This document shows positions 23,750-36,736 of a stretch of 64,000 bases of DNA, one piece after another. Made by a program: the position numbers and the translations under genes. Numbering within the stretch: position 1 is the first letter of the stretch; each line of letters starts with the position of its first letter. Below the pieces are notes generated by a model. The model had not been told where the DNA came from, did not search any database, and was given only the letters and a program-made list of their open reading frames with translations. Origin of the DNA: Quillaja saponaria (lineage: Eukaryota; Streptophyta; Magnoliopsida; Fabales; Quillajaceae); NCBI GenBank assembly GCA_029379385.1, contig CM055605.1, positions 14,171,001 to 14,235,000 on the forward strand, read 5' to 3'.

Positions 23750-25600
23750 AGATGAGCGGCAAAGAGATTAGGTTAAGGAAGATGAGATCAAAGAGAGATG
23801 GCAAACTCATTTTGATAATTTATTTTATCGAGATTCAAATGATAATAGAGGAGAACTATATGACTCTTTCGATGATACAAACCGTAGATTTGTAAGAGCA
23901 TACGAGGTTAAGGAAGCTAACCGAAAGATAAAAGGTGGCAAAGCAATGGGATCAGATGATATCCTTATAGAGGTTTGGTGATTCTTAGGCAATGTTGAAG
24001 TAACTTGGCTCACAAAATCTTTTCAACAGGATTATAGTGACTAAGAAAATGCTCGATGAGGGGACATACAAAGTTGTAATAATTATCGAGGTATAAAATT
24101 TATGAGTCATGCAATAAAACTTTGGAAGAGAGTAATTGAGTGTAAGATCAAAAAGAAGACAATAATTTCAAAGAATCAATTTGTGTTTATGTTATGAAGA
24201 TCTACGATGAAGACTATTTTCTTACTTAGGCGATTAAAGGAGAAATATAAGAGAAGAAAAAGGATCTCCATGTGGTCTTTATTGATATATAAAAAAGGTA
24301 TGATAGGGTGCCGAGGAGAGTCTTGTGGTGAGCTCTTTAGAAGAAGAAAGTTTTTTTTATTTTTTTATTTTTTTATATAAGAAAAGAAGATTTTAATTAG
24401 AAAGGAAGGAGCACAAAGGAGAACACTAAGTCCTCAAAGGAAAAGAAAAAAGAAAATACAAGAAATGAGTTCAAGCTTAAAACAATAAAGCTCTCAAATT
24501 ATATTGTAAATCTACTAGAAGAATGCTCCAAAAGGCTCCTCAAGAAATACACCAAAGTAAAGCTAGAAAAATAATCTTATCCTAGATAAGCTATCTTGAG
24601 GAGAAGAATGTACCGATTAAGTATGTAGAAGTGATTAAGGATATGTGTGAGGGAGTAATGACTAGAGTAAAGATTGTAAATGATATAATCGAAGGGTTGA
24701 CAATCACAATAGGACTTTATCAAGGGTCATATTTAAGTCCTTATCTATTTGCTTTAGTCATGGACAAGCTTACATATGTCATTTAGGATAGAATTTTGTG
24801 GTGTATACTATTTGTCAATGATATTGTTTTAATGGACAAGACTAGAGCAAGCCTAAATTGTATATTAGAATTATGGAGGCCACGTTAGAACCTAAAGGTT
24901 TATGGTTAAGTCGAACGAAAAATGAGTATTTTGAGTATAACTTTGGTTAGACTAGTTGAGGCCCAACAAAAATGGTTTTGGATGGCCATGAAATCCTAAC
25001 AAAAGAAGTATTAAGTACCTAGATTCTTTCTTACAAAGAGATGGGGAAATTGAGCATGATGTTAGCCACATAATTAAGGCAGATTAGATGAAGTAGCGAA
25101 GTGCCTTGAGAGCCTTATATAATCTTCAAATTTCGAATAGTTTGAAAGAAAAATTCTATAAGACGAACATGAGACCAGCTATGTTGTATGATTCTGAATG
25201 TTGGACAAAACAACACTTACATAAGATGGGAGTGGCTGAGATGAGAGTATTGAGATAGATAATAGGGCATACAAGAAAAGATAGAAATGTATTGATAAGA
25301 TATTTAGGAAGATAGGGGTTCCACCTATTGAAGAAAAAATGAGAAAGAATTGTTTGTGGTGATTTGGACATGTCCAACGTAAGTCGGTGGATTCTATAGT
25401 TAGGAAAAGTGACTTGGTGTAAGTGGATGAAGTTAGATAAGGTGGAAAGAGACCATGAATTACATGGTGAGAAGTGCTTGAGAATGACATAATTGCTTTG
25501 AGCGTCACTAAAAATGACGCATTAGATTGATACGAATAGAGGAAGGATTTATATAGCCGACCTTAACTAGTTTGGGATTTAGTTGAGTTGAGGTAGAATG
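23750..25600 (+). pseudogene. LINE (L1-type) reverse transcriptase remnant
   Basis: Translation in shifting frames follows the plant LINE RT order. It starts with 'VKEANRKIKGGKAMGSDDI' (23905-23963), then 'NNYRGIKFMSHAIKLWKRVIE' in pieces, then 'LHVVFIDI.K.YDRVP'. Next come 'YVEVIKDMCEGVMTRVK', 'GLYQGSYLSPYLFALVMDKLT', 'LFVNDIVLMD' (near 24805-24834), 'MRKNCLWWFGHVQRKSVDS' and a tail ending 'KDLYSRP'. The catalytic FADD box reads FVND, and many stops are present, so it is inactive. It is 5' truncated: no endonuclease or ORF1 is visible. A second LINE tail interrupts it at 24351-24601. The ORFs on the other strand (25156-25723) are shadows. Confidence 0.85.
24351..24601 (-). mobile_element. 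5'-truncated LINE tail inserted in the LINE
   Basis: Splits the RT relic between its 'KKK' and 'P.KYVEV' codons. Read on the minus strand it ends in an A-rich tail (plus-strand T-rich 24351-24383) preceded by a 3'-UTR-like sequence. It is flanked by agaagaaag (24342-24350) and agaagaatg (24602-24610), a 9-bp duplication with one change, as expected for target-primed reverse transcription. Confidence 0.65.
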
Positions 25601-28011
25601 GATAAATGGAACCTGAAACCATATGCATGCTATTGTTGAATTATTTTCTCCCCAAATAAAGCTAGGCAATGTAGAAGTCAAGAAGAATTTATGAGAGTTC
25701 TTATTGGTTTGATGAAAACACATAGAGAAATAAATTTTCCATAAAAGGGAAAACCAATACTAATAGTTAAGAATATACAACTGAAAACTAACACCATGTC
25801 ACACAGGAAAGGAAACGAGTGACAGTCAAAAGCTATATAATACAGCTGGGAATGTAGTTCTTCACTCCAAGTGAGAAGTTAGCACTAATCAGAAACCTGG
25901 TTTATGAACTACTTTAGAATCATCTTTACCTTTTATATATACCCTTTCCAAGAAACCCATCCTCAAAAGGAAAGCCAACAGTAGAGCAGTATTGGGCTAC
26001 AAAGCCATCACATACATGTTGCTTCATCATACTAGAATATTATACCAATCATAGATCCATAGTCGGCAATTATAACATTGCTGACTACAAAATGGGCACT
26101 TCCATATGAGAACTATGACAAAAGCAGTTCCACATACATGCAGTCAATTCTAAAAGGAAAAAAAAACAAGGGTCAAAATATACAAAGTAAGAGTTTTTAC
26201 ATATGAAAGTAGTCACCAGAATATCTACACAAGGAGATAACAAACTGAAAAGGAATATTGAAGTTAAACTGTTAAAAAAGTGATAATCCATGCCGGTAAA
26301 AGAACACATTATTTGTGAAAATAGAGTATGAGAATCCAAGATGAGTTTGGCAAAAGCAATCTAGTAAAGTATGAATGCAAAGCTAAAACAGACACTGATC
26401 AAATGCAATTCAAATATTTGAAATCTTTTGGATTTAGTAAGGAGCAAAATTCATTGCTGCTTATGAAGATGGAATTCTTTATTCAACTACAATGTAAAGC
26501 AGTTTCATCCTTCAATATAGCTTCTAATATCTTTTCTTCTTGCCTTTTCCATATTAGAATTATTAACATACCATATTTAAAACTTTTTAAAAACAGTTTC
26601 CCAGGAAAAAAGAAAAAAAAAAAAAAAAAGTTCTCATTTAGACTGCAGTGAAGATTGTTAAGAGCTACCTGGTCATGCTCCACTTCAGTTATTTTTTCCT
26701 GTTTAAGCAGTTACAGTAAGTTTTAGAAAGAAAGAAAAAAAAAAACCAAGATATGGGGACAAAATGGGAATCCAAACTCTTATCTTGATGTGTTTCCAAA
26801 AACTACCTTAAGTTATGGAGATTACCAAAATAAGTTTTATTGAAAGGGATGCATGCTTGCAACTGACATTTACTTATAATGTTTATATAAACTCAATTCT
26901 TTTATAATCAATAATCCATTTACTCCTTACTTGGTATAGACGCATATCTTTGTGGACAACTAGAGAAAACTAAAATTCAACCTAAATACATGTCAATTGT
27001 AAGTTCTATATTTCAAAAACAATAAAGGGTCCTATTTCAACATTGGATGCACTAATTGGAATTATAGAAAATTAACTTTTCTGAATTTACAATATTGAGT
27101 TTGTTGAAGAACATAAATGATAGATTAGTCAGATGTAGTAGTTATCACAATAAATAAAGTATTTACAGCAACAGAACAGTTGACTCATCTAAAGACCTAC
27201 TCTAAATAGAAGAGTTAAGGTGGATATAAAAAGATGGTGAGCTGAATGCAAAGTAGAAACCCATAAAAAGATTAATAAATGGGAAATGGATTGAGTTCAC
27301 TGGGATACAATCTTTTAAGTCATTAAATTGGCTCTCCATTTCTCTCTCACTCATGGTCAAGCAGACAGGCACACAAAGACAAAGAGGAGAGAAGATAGCG
27401 AAAGAGGCACAAACAGAGAGGGTGCTAACTACACAAACTGCTTTATATCTAAGAATCCTTTAAATTATATCATCTAATTCAGATAAAGAAACCTCTTCTG
27501 CTACTCTTCCATTATAATAATTGAGAACTTCATGGTAATTTTGATTGGATTGAGGTTTTCCGTAAATTGAAAATCTAAATTCTCAATTACAACTAGATTG
27601 ATATCTAGCGCTATCATCTGTCACAAATCCAAAGGAAAAACTCAAGAGTTCATGAAAATATAGTCTCTCAATGAATAAAGCTTATTTAACAACTTCCGAA
27701 AGCCAGAGCCAGAAATTCACTTATTGCTAACACGTGTATCTTATGTATACAAAGACCAAGTAATGCACGTGAAAGAATCAGAAAATCAAGAAATCAAAAA
27801 CTAAAGTAATGCACATGAAAGAATCAGAAAATCAAGATTTATATCTTTAAGTAAAGAATTTGTATTTCAACATGGCATCATGATGATCACGATTTCCACT
27901 AAAACAATTTACAAAACAAACAAGAAGAAAAGAAAAAAAAGTACATCAAAGAATTTCACCAAGTGATCAACAACTAAGTACGGAAAATAAAAAGAATTTG
28001 GGTTCAATTAC
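25601..28011. other. Non-coding stretch (probable intron)
   Basis: AT-rich with poly(A) runs (for example 26608-26629). The small ORFs at 26085-26339 and 26328-26683 are low-complexity and antisense to each other. A repeat of 'gcac.tgaaagaatcagaaaatcaag' occurs at about 27765-27790 and 27811-27836. Confidence 0.45.
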
Positions 28012-28200
28012 CTGATGGCAGAAGTTGCTACTTCCAGATTCCAGAATTGTGATCGACTTTTCCGAAATAGATTGTAGAAGAGAGAATTTGAGTTCAATTA
28101 CTGAAGCTCCAGAACTTGAAAGGCGATAATTCCCAAACAAATCAAGCATTTAGTGTTTGTCTATTTCTCAGCTGCTGCCGACGCTCATAGCTTGACCTCT
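28012..28200 (-). other. Candidate 5' exon on minus strand
   Basis: A less AT-rich, exon-like block ends in a canonical donor (catcag|gtaattg). An open frame of 46 codons runs from the ATG at 28149 to the donor. Spliced to 21094 it would not be in frame with the F-box ATG, so here it would act as an upstream ORF, or it belongs to another transcript. A TATA-like cataaaag lies at about 28217-28224 on the minus strand. No protein similarity is recognised. Confidence 0.3.
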
Positions 28201-30151
28201 CCGTCGACTACTGTAGCTCTTTTATGGCCAGCTCTGTCATGGCTGTTGACTTGGATCGTAGACTCTATTATGTCAAGCGGTCAAACTTTATTCTCTCTAA
28301 AAAATCATTTTCTAAAATAAAATTTTATTATTTATTAAATCTAATTATAGTAAATGATGAATTTAAAAAAGAAAATCATATCTCCAATAGTTTTATGAAA
28401 AAAATTCACATCTTCAAAGTTTTAAATAATTATAACTCTCATATTATATTTTTCTTTATATTAACTTAAATCTTTTTAAATTATTAAGAATTTGATTAAT
28501 TAAACTTTTATTTTTTATTAGGATATGATTTTTATTTTTTATTTTAAATTTAAAAATAATATTTTTTTATTTACTATTTTCTACTATTAAATTATAAAAC
28601 AAAGTAAATTGTTAAATTTTTAAAAATAAGTTTGATAGTTAAAGAAAAAATTAGTACTACAAGTATTATTATGAGTAAAATACTTATCTGAAGAGAAATT
28701 TAACATTTATATATATCTATATATATATATATATATGAGGGTCTATTTGGATATAGTAATGGTGGAAGAGAAAAGAAGAGAATCGACTACGTATTACCAA
28801 GATTTTATTTTTTTATTTATCAAATTAAGATAAATATATATAGAACACGCGTGTATGTGCATGGAAACCATTAGTTATTTTAAAGATAAAAAAATCATAT
28901 GATATATTATTTTAGAATAAGTAAAAATTAATTAAATAAAAAAATAAAATTTACTTTCTCTCTCTCTTAATAACCTCTTATTATCCTACTCACTTAAAAA
29001 AAAAATTATGAATGACTATCAACTTCACTCCCACTCACACACTAACTAATCTTTTATCTTTTAAATAGAACTCAAAACTTTCAATTACCATTTTATACTT
29101 AAATATATATATATATACCCACATGGTAATTATTTGCATGTGACTAGTTTATATATATATTATAAAAAAATATTCATATTTCTATATTGTTCATTATTTT
29201 AAAACAATTTTTCTTGTATCTTTTTATGTTAATATTTTACTTTTTGTATTTGTTGAACTTGTTTTACACGCTTTCTATATAATAATAAAGCCTAATTATA
29301 AAAAAAAATTAAATTAAATTAAATAGAGATAAAAGATGACTTAAAAGTATATTAAATAAATAATTATTATTCTTGTTCTGTTTTTTAATGCCAAAGGCTA
29401 GCCAAAAATTAAAATATGACAATTTACATTTAACTTACTTGTGACTTTTAAGGATTGATTTAGATAGAAGGAAATAGAGTGAGAGAAAAGGAAAGAAGAG
29501 AGTAACTACATGATTTTTGGTTTAAGAGTTTTTTTTTTTTTTTTTAATTTAAATTTTAAGTGTGGATAGAAAATAGAGTTTGAAGGAGAGAACAACCCGT
29601 CATACAGTTAAAAATACTCTAGTAATCTATATTTTAGGACAGATTTTTCATTGGTTATCCTCACAAAACGTTCCGTCAAATTTGAAATAGATGTATATCG
29701 CAATTTAGTCGTTATATTTAAAATACATCACAAAACTATCTTTTTCTAGTATTGATTATAATCTTTGCATGTAGTGATAAAATATATTATTTTTGTTTCT
29801 ATTAAATACCAACTAATACTCAAATAAAATATTTTAAGAGCTTAATATTAAAAGTATAAATATTATGCCATTGCCTATCCAATCTAACTCAAATAAAATA
29901 TTTTATAAGAATTTAATAGTAAAAGTATAGATATTATATCTTTTTTTTTTTCAACCTGCAACTCCCAAATAAATTATGTATTTTATCATCTCTTTTCATT
30001 TATCTCTCCTCATGTTTTTAAATTTTTAAATGAGATAAAAGATAAATATTATTTTTTCTTTATTCTTCTCCCATTTTATTTCTCAAACTCTTAAATTGAC
30101 CTAAAGAGTATATATGTATACTATTTATTCAGATTTCGTACTATGCATGAT
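28201..30151. other. Gene-free AT-rich stretch
   Basis: No coding similarity. TA microsatellites lie near 28710-28736 and 29101-29118. The ORF at 28224-28469 is AT-rich with a low-complexity composition and is not supported. Confidence 0.5.
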
Positions 30152-30156
30152 TTATT

Positions 30157-32736
30157 TGTTATAACAAGATTTGCTTTACACCATAAATTAATATATATAT
30201 ATCTTAGTGTAAGGTTTTAAAATTTTTTGTGTATAATTTTTTGTTATAAAATAAATAAAATTGAAAATAAATTAAATTAAAGTGAATGAATAATTAATAT
30301 ATATAAAACAAGATTTGCTTTACACCATAAATTTGCTTAATACTTTGACTTTGAGTTGCTTTAATTTATTTTATCCTATTTTCCTTTTACTCCTTATTTC
30401 TCATTTGTCTGACTTATCTCTTTTTTCATTTTGATTGATCGAGTCCCCTGTTTTACTCCTCTCCACCGCCTTGCTCTTTTGCTCTAGAAATTTCTGTGGG
30501 TTTTCTTGTTGCAGCCAAGATTGGAGTATCATCTCCTTCCCTTTCTTTCCTCCTTTCCGTGTATGGTTTTTCTTTCTCTTGCTTTGTATGCTTGTCCTCT
30601 TTATTGATGTGTAGCTGCTTTGTTTTAAGGGCAGCAGCCAAGAATTCCAGCCCGTGTATGTGTTTAGCTTCCAGCCGTGAGTTTAGCTTTTTTTATGTGC
30701 TGCTCTGTGTGTGGGAAACGAAAACAAGCAATGCTTTGGCAGTAGAAGAGCAGCAGCTTAGCTCTGAATATTCCTTTTCCTTCCTTCTAAATCCATGAGG
30801 CAGCAACCTTTGTTGGTGTTGCTTGCAGCCTTCCTTCAAGACATGACAACTAGCAACTTCCTCTTTGTCCTTCAAGCCGAGCCTTCCCTTGAAAACTAGT
30901 AGCTATCATTCCCTGTTTTGGGGCTGCCACTAAGTGGCTTCCTCCCTCTTATGTCTGGTTACTAAAAGGGAGTTTAAGGATGGTTTTCTTGGATTATAAG
31001 TGCACAATAGCTAGGAAATAGCAATCCTCCTTCTTGCCATGAACCTTAATTTGATTGAGGTAGTGTTAATTCTTTAGTTTAGGTGTGTTATTGTAGTTTT
31101 CTTTAAGTTAATTTTCATACTTGTTGTATTGTTTAGAAGTTTAGATATAAGAAAAATTATGAGAATGAACTAAAGTGTAGAAATGATGAAAATTGGTGTG
31201 AAATGAAAAGGAAACCTTGGAAGTTGATTGTTATGGAAATTTTAGAATTCAAGCTTTAGAATAATTTGAAATAACAAACCCTAATTTGAATTTAACATGA
31301 GAATGTGATAAATGTTGAAATTGTGGATTAATATTGATTTCTTGGTATGTATATATATAATATATACATACATGAAATGAAATTAATTATGCTTTCAATG
31401 CATTTGATAAAATGTCTAAGAGAAGTTAACTTTTAGTAAATGTTTGGAAATTTACATATGTAGGTTATGATAATTAGAGAATTATAACCATGAAATTTGT
31501 AAACTAAGTAATGCTTGAAATCATGATTTTTAGTTTCGGAACGTGTGAATGATCCATCACCACCTTCAAATTCAAGAAGGAATGACACATCAAATCCATA
31601 AATTTTGTGAGTGAAAAATGTTACTCTTTGGTTATTAGTGTATTCTAAATAAGTGTTTCAGTGTATTTTGTGAATATGTTCATATAGTTTTTAAATGCAA
31701 ACATGTAGTACTATAATTGAATTAAATGATTAAATGCCATATTGATTGGCATTCTCATATAAACTATATTGTGTTTGATGTATATTTTTGTTTGTGTTTG
31801 ATAAGGGCCAATAAAACTAATATATAAAATAAAATCCAGGTACGACTAGGATAACCTAATTTGATTATTTGATATTTGATTAAAAATGTTCGAGCAATTC
31901 AATCCCGGGGTGGATATGTGAGGAGTTTATATATATTCTTGGTGTGCAGGAGCAAAAATGTCCTAAGGAGAATGTGTATTTGGTGTGCAGGTGCTGAGTT
32001 ACTCTAATTGGCCCTTTAGATGCTTTGAATGATTTGTTTGTTTAGTGTATTAGATGAATTGTATTTGTTTGATTTACGTTTCTGATATTTAAGTATATAT
32101 GAAATTAAATTGTTTTGTAATGCATGTTAACATAAAGTTATTTGATTTATGCATTTTATTTATGTATGGTTTGATGCTAGTACCCTTTGAGTACGTTTTT
32201 CACTCACTGAGTTTGTGTGACTCACCATTTGCTTGTTTATTTTTTAATTTTTTAGTATCAAGATCTTATCAAATGTCACTGATGGACACTTGACTTGCCT
32301 AGTGTGTTGTGACAAGGTATATATTCAAGATCACCTACTTGAAGGAAAAAGATAAAGTCTTACAGTCACATTAAGGTTTTGAGTATCAAATTTTAACTTG
32401 CGTAAAAGTTTAGTTGTTATGGTTTATGGTGTAAAACGGAGTGGAGCTCCCTATGTACATTGTTGTTGTTGTAAGTTGATTGTGTGTAACTAGGATATAA
32501 CATGTTTGTCTTACTAGGCATGTTCCACTTTATAGGGAACCTCTACCAAAATTTCAGTTAAATCACTATGCATCATAGTACATGAGTCTTTGCATATGGT
32601 TTTGTTTTATAAAACGTTTCTCTTCAATTTCTAAATTGGTTAATAGTCATATGCATTCTCTTGATTTAGAATTAGGATTATAGAGGTTTGGTCATACATT
32701 ACTTTGGCTAATCACGCTTCCATGTAAGGTGTGACA
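30157..32736 (+). repeat. 5' LTR of element A
   Basis: From 30798 onward it aligns with the 3' LTR at 36737-38424. A 28-base block ('aacaagatttgctttacacc...') occurs twice near its start, at 30163 and 30307. ORFs at 30453-30875 lie in the GC-richer leader of the LTR and show no similarity. The stretch 32180-32440 is deleted in the 3' LTR. Confidence 0.8.
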
Positions 32737-32739
32737 AGT

Positions 32740-32752
32740 TAGTATTAGAGCC
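32740..32752 (+). other. Primer-binding site of element A
   Basis: tagtattagagcc differs at two positions from the tRNA-iMet site tggtatcagagcc (G to A and C to T). It lies three bases after the LTR end. Confidence 0.8.
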
Positions 32753-32939
32753 ACGTTTAGAGGTCGGTGACTGTAAATGCGGGATGTCGTTACTTTGTTT
32801 GCGTATGTTACCTGAGGCATATGTGAACATAGTAACATGTCCTAACTCATTCTGAAACTTCAAGTTCTAATTCTCTGATACACTGCCGTTTGTCTTATAT
32901 GATAAATGTGTTTTGAATTCGTTTGTGTTTGTTTAGATA

Positions 32940-33985
32940 TGATGAAACGTAATGGCCATGTGGTAGGGCTATGAGAGATAGTAAGATGCTGGCTCTAACC
33001 AAGAATCTTTCAGTCCTCAGGTGCTGGCAACCACAGGTAGAGGTTGTCAAGAACATGGTAATGGTAGAGGTAAAGGTAGAGCTACTGAGCCAGCTAAAGT
33101 AACATCCCTTGGTCCTAATCTAGAGTAGCTTATATAGGATTAGACAGAGTGCAGAGCACTATATTTGATTTAGTTGGGATTCCGGCTCAACAACATCAAG
33201 CTCAGCAGGCTCAGTTACAATCTCTTGTAGTTCCTCCTATTCAGCCTTAATAAGAGGCAAACCCTCTTATTCCAGCTCAGCATGACTGAAGAGTATTTAT
33301 AACATTACATGACTTTTGGAAGATGCAACCATCAAGGTTCTCAGGAATGCACCCTATGCAGGACCTATATACTTTTTTGGAGGAGTCTGATAGATTATGT
33401 ATAGCTTTGGGGTGTGACCTTGTTTTGGCTATAGAGTTAGTCAATTATCAGTGTATGAGTGGTATAATATGTTAGTGCAGAGACGGACAAAGTGTACTTT
33501 ACTTGCATGGTAGGAGTTTAGTAGGGCTTTCACTGACTGTTTTTTACCAGAGAGTGTAAGAGATAAGTATGCTTGAGATTTTTAGTAGTTAGTTTAGACT
33601 GAGGGTATATCAGTAGCAGAGTATAAGACAAGGTTTACCAGGCTATCTAGTTTTGCTCCATATATGGGGGCTATCTAGCAGATGAGGGTGAAGAGGTTTG
33701 TTAATGACTTTAGGGATTTTTTGTTCAGGTCAGTGTTCGTGACAAACACTACCACTTATACTCAGGTTGTGGATGCTACATATCAACTGGAGAATTAGTT
33801 TTTGGAAAGGCAGTTAGAGCAAGAAAGTCACTAAAAGGTGAGATAGGAGGGTCCTTCCACTTCTAGACTTAGTAGTTCTCGAAGACATAAAGGTGAATCT
33901 ACCTCAGGGCATGGCCCTTTTTGTAGGGGTTTTTAATTTGGCAGAGGCCAGAAGAGACAAATTTTTGGAGGTCAATCACTAGTAA
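32940..33985 (+). pseudogene. Gag remnant of gypsy element A
   Basis: Translation around 33300-33450 gives 'LHDFWKMQPSRFSG' and 'QDLYTFLEESDRLCIALGCD', nearly the same as the gag of element B (starting near 40167). Upstream is a Gly/Arg-rich start region ('GRGCQEHGNGRGKGRA' near 33040-33085). Multiple stops and frameshifts are present. It stops before the zinc knuckles, where Tat/Athila-like sequence begins. Confidence 0.75.
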
Positions 33986-33990
33986 GTTCA

Positions 33991-35461
33991 TGAAATAACT
34001 TATATTACATCACATTGTGCATTCATTTTAGCTAGGCTATTGAGTTTTGCATTATGACTTGTTTAGTTTTAGCTTAGTTTGTAGATTAATTTGAATTACA
34101 TTAAAATGTCATATTTTAGTTATTATTGCATAGGGCTTATCTTTTAAATAAGAGTTTCATTCCTATTAAACATTGGTTGTGTGTTTTGAAGGTACAAGTC
34201 TCAATGAGTCCTTTTTGAAGACCAATTGCTTAAGGGATAAGATTTCAGCTTGTCAAGTGCCTAAGCTGTGAAAAACGAAGACTGTAGTACTAAAAATCTC
34301 AGCCAGAAAGTGGGCACTGGGGCACTCTACTCTCAGCCAAAAATGTGTCAACCATAGGCGTTAGGCGCCAAAGAGCCAAGAAGTGGGCGCTAGGGCGCCA
34401 AACTCCTGCAGTTAGGGTGCCCAATGTGTGTAAAGTCTTTTGTTTCTTTCAATAATTAGTGTTGTGGTACTAGAAAGTCGTGGCTAGGGCGCTGGCCCTA
34501 TAAATCTACTCTGAATTAGACTCTAACTCATGATTTTGAAGCTTGTAAAGAGAAAAGGGTTTGGGAATTCTAAACACACAATTAAGCAAGGGATTTCTAA
34601 AGATATAGAGTTGATTGAGAATGCTTGGAGCTAGAGGAGTAAGGGATTTTGAAAAGCTTGGAGACCAACATCTTTCTAGTTTTCTCTTATTCCTTCATTC
34701 ATTTTAGTTTCTTTGTATGTTCTTAATGATTTGTTTAGCTGTAGTCATGTTTACATCTAGTAGCATGAACTAAATTCTTTTTCTAGGATTATGGTAGAAT
34801 TCACATGTAATTTGACTTAATTTTATATATGGATTGCTTAGAGTTTGATATTATTGTTATTTATGTCATTCTATATTCATTGCTTCTAATTGCTTGATCA
34901 TCAATTAGATAGATAATTTAGAAAAGTCTTGACAAAGGGAATCTAGGGTAGCCTTGAATGATATAACACATGTTCAAATTCATTTACTTGGTTGAATTTG
35001 ATTTGCATATAGGATAGACATATACTTATATATCTTGTGTAGCCAATTTAGTCTTGTTCTTAATGAGCATTACCTACTTCAATTCTCATAGACATACAGT
35101 GAATTGATTAACTAAGGTATGAATTATAAGCAATTCGAAAGATACTTATAATTAAATTGTAATCCTATGTTAAGAACATAATATTATAACTAATCATGAT
35201 AGGATAAAGGTAAGTTAAGTGAAGTGTGAGAGAAATTATAATCCTAGGTTTTCTCTACATAATGTCAAGTTCATTTGTTTTATTTACTTGCTTTAGTTTA
35301 ATCATAGTTAAAAATCTTAAGTTTTCAATCATCTGGATAAAGTTAGAATTGGTAAATTTTAGTACTTGGCTTGATAGAATTAATTCCTTATAGGAACAAT
35401 ACTTAACTTACCCTTTATTATTTGTTTAAACAATATGTGAGCTTGTGTAGTATTTTTCACA
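33991..35461 (+). mobile_element. LTR of a Tat/Athila-like gypsy element
   Basis: Inferred from its position: it ends ttttcaca at 35461, ten bases before a tRNA-Asp type primer site. The start at tgaaataact (33991) is tentative, chosen where similarity to element A gag ends. The interior contains a short GC-rich patch with ggcgcc motifs (about 34355-34425). Confidence 0.45.
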
Positions 35462-35470
35462 AGAAGTTTT

Positions 35471-35488
35471 TGGTACTGCTGCTAGGGA
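35471..35488 (+). other. tRNA-Asp type primer-binding site
   Basis: tggtactgctgctaggga corresponds to the tggcgccgttgccgggga site used by Tat/Athila-lineage plant elements. Five of the six differences are C-to-T or G-to-A, the changes expected from loss of methylated CpG. Confidence 0.75.
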
Positions 35489-35564
35489 ATTATTCTATTC
35501 TTGTTAATATTAATACTAGCTAGTTCTAGTTTCAATTCAGATTTTTCTTTTTTGTTTCAGGTTT

Positions 35565-36735
35565 ATGCGAAGAACTCGTAGCTTGGAAGTTGTTTCTTTT
35601 GATCTCGAGATCAAAAAGACAATTCGAAGACTTCAAAAGGAGAACTAACTATTTTGCAAAATCCAACAATGGCTGACGAACAAAAGCCTAAGGCCTTGAG
35701 GGACTATGCTATCCCTTTGGTGAAAGGCCTTCATTCAAGCATCTAATGACTGAAAATTTAAGCTAATAACTTTGAAATTAATCTAGGCCAGATTTAAATG
35801 ATCCAACAAATGGCATAATTTGCTAGCCTTCCAAATGGTGATCCTAGTGCCCATATGGTAATGTTCTTGGAATTGTGCAGCACCTGTAAGTGCAATGGCA
35901 TTTCTGATGATGCCACTTGTCTAAGGCTTTTCCCTTTCTCACTTCAAGATAAGGCAAGAAGTTGGTTGTACTTCTTGCCATCCCACTTTATCACTATATG
36001 GATAGACTTGCCTCAAAAGTTCTTGCTAAAATTCTTTCTATCGACCAAAACAGCTAAGTTGCGGAATGAAATAACCTCATTCATGCAACGAGACTAAGAA
36101 TTTCTCTATGAAGCGTAGGAAAGATACAAAGATTTGATGAGGCAGTGCCCCCACCATGACATTCTAAAGTGGCTTCAAGTCCAAACCTTTTGTAATGTTT
36201 TGTTTAGCTAAATAAGAACCACCATTGATGCTGTTGCTAGCGATGCATTAATGGAAAAGTCCATTGACAAAGCTTATGAGTTGTTAGACGCAATGGCATT
36301 AAACAATTATTAATGGCCATCTAAGCGACTTGTAACTCGCAAAGTACTTGAGGTACATGAGTTAGATGCCCTCACTGCCTTAACACCATAAGTGGTTGGT
36401 CTAGTTAAAAGATTTGACACTCTTAGGGTTTTCGCAGTCAAGAATCAAGTCATGGCTTACAAAATATGTGAAGATGGACATATTAGTGACCAATGCCTAA
36501 ACACCAAAGCAGTGCAATATGAAAGTAATTATAATAGGACCCTTTCTCCAACACTTATAACCCAAGATGGAGCTAGCATTAATTTGTCTATATATCAGAA
36601 ATTGGGTTTGGGGAAGTTAAGTCTACATCAGTTACATTGCAACTAGCTAAAAGTTGATAAATTGATTTTTCATGCTGATTTTATTATGCTTGACATGCAA
36701 GAAGATATGGAAATCCCTATCATTCTTGGAAGACC
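35565..36735 (+). pseudogene. Tat/Athila-like gag-protease remnant
   Basis: Starts 'MRRTRSLEVVSFDLEIKK' (35565). After stops the translation reads 'LRDYAIPLV', 'LPNGDPSAH', 'CLRLFPFSLQDKARSWL', 'TKTAKLRNEITSF' and 'RYKDLMRQCPHH', the standard order of this lineage's gag. A knuckle-like 'CEDGHISDQC' follows, then a protease region 'DGASINLSIYQKLGLG' and 'IPIILGRP'. Two internal stretches remain open for about 80 codons (35855-36097 and 36392-36646). It is cut at the 'GRP' codons (36735) and joined directly to the LTR of element A. Confidence 0.85.
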
Positions 36736-36736
36736 T

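Larger units (their letters stand above)
21095..28011 (-). other. Possible 5'-UTR intron of the F-box gene
   Basis: On the minus strand a pyrimidine-rich tract ends in ttcctttag at 21095, giving a clear acceptor 28 bases before the F-box ATG. The best donor I see upstream is catcag|gtaattg at 28012/28011, which would make an intron of about 6.9 kb. It would contain the solo-LTR-like segment and the LINE remnant, both on the opposite strand. A nearer, unrecognised exon could make the intron shorter. The acceptor is convincing; the pairing with this donor is inference. Confidence 0.35.

Noticed and set aside
25156..25723. Minus-strand ORFs of 71-109 codons as genes
   Set aside because: They are antisense to the LINE RT relic, whose plus-strand translation matches known motifs.
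26328..26683. Opposing ORFs around a poly(A) run as genes
   Set aside because: Both depend on translating the same A/T homopolymer into Lys or Phe runs.
30453..30875. Cluster of small ORFs in a GC-richer patch as a host gene start
   Set aside because: The patch is in the leader of LTR A, and its right part (from 30798) is repeated in the 3' LTR.
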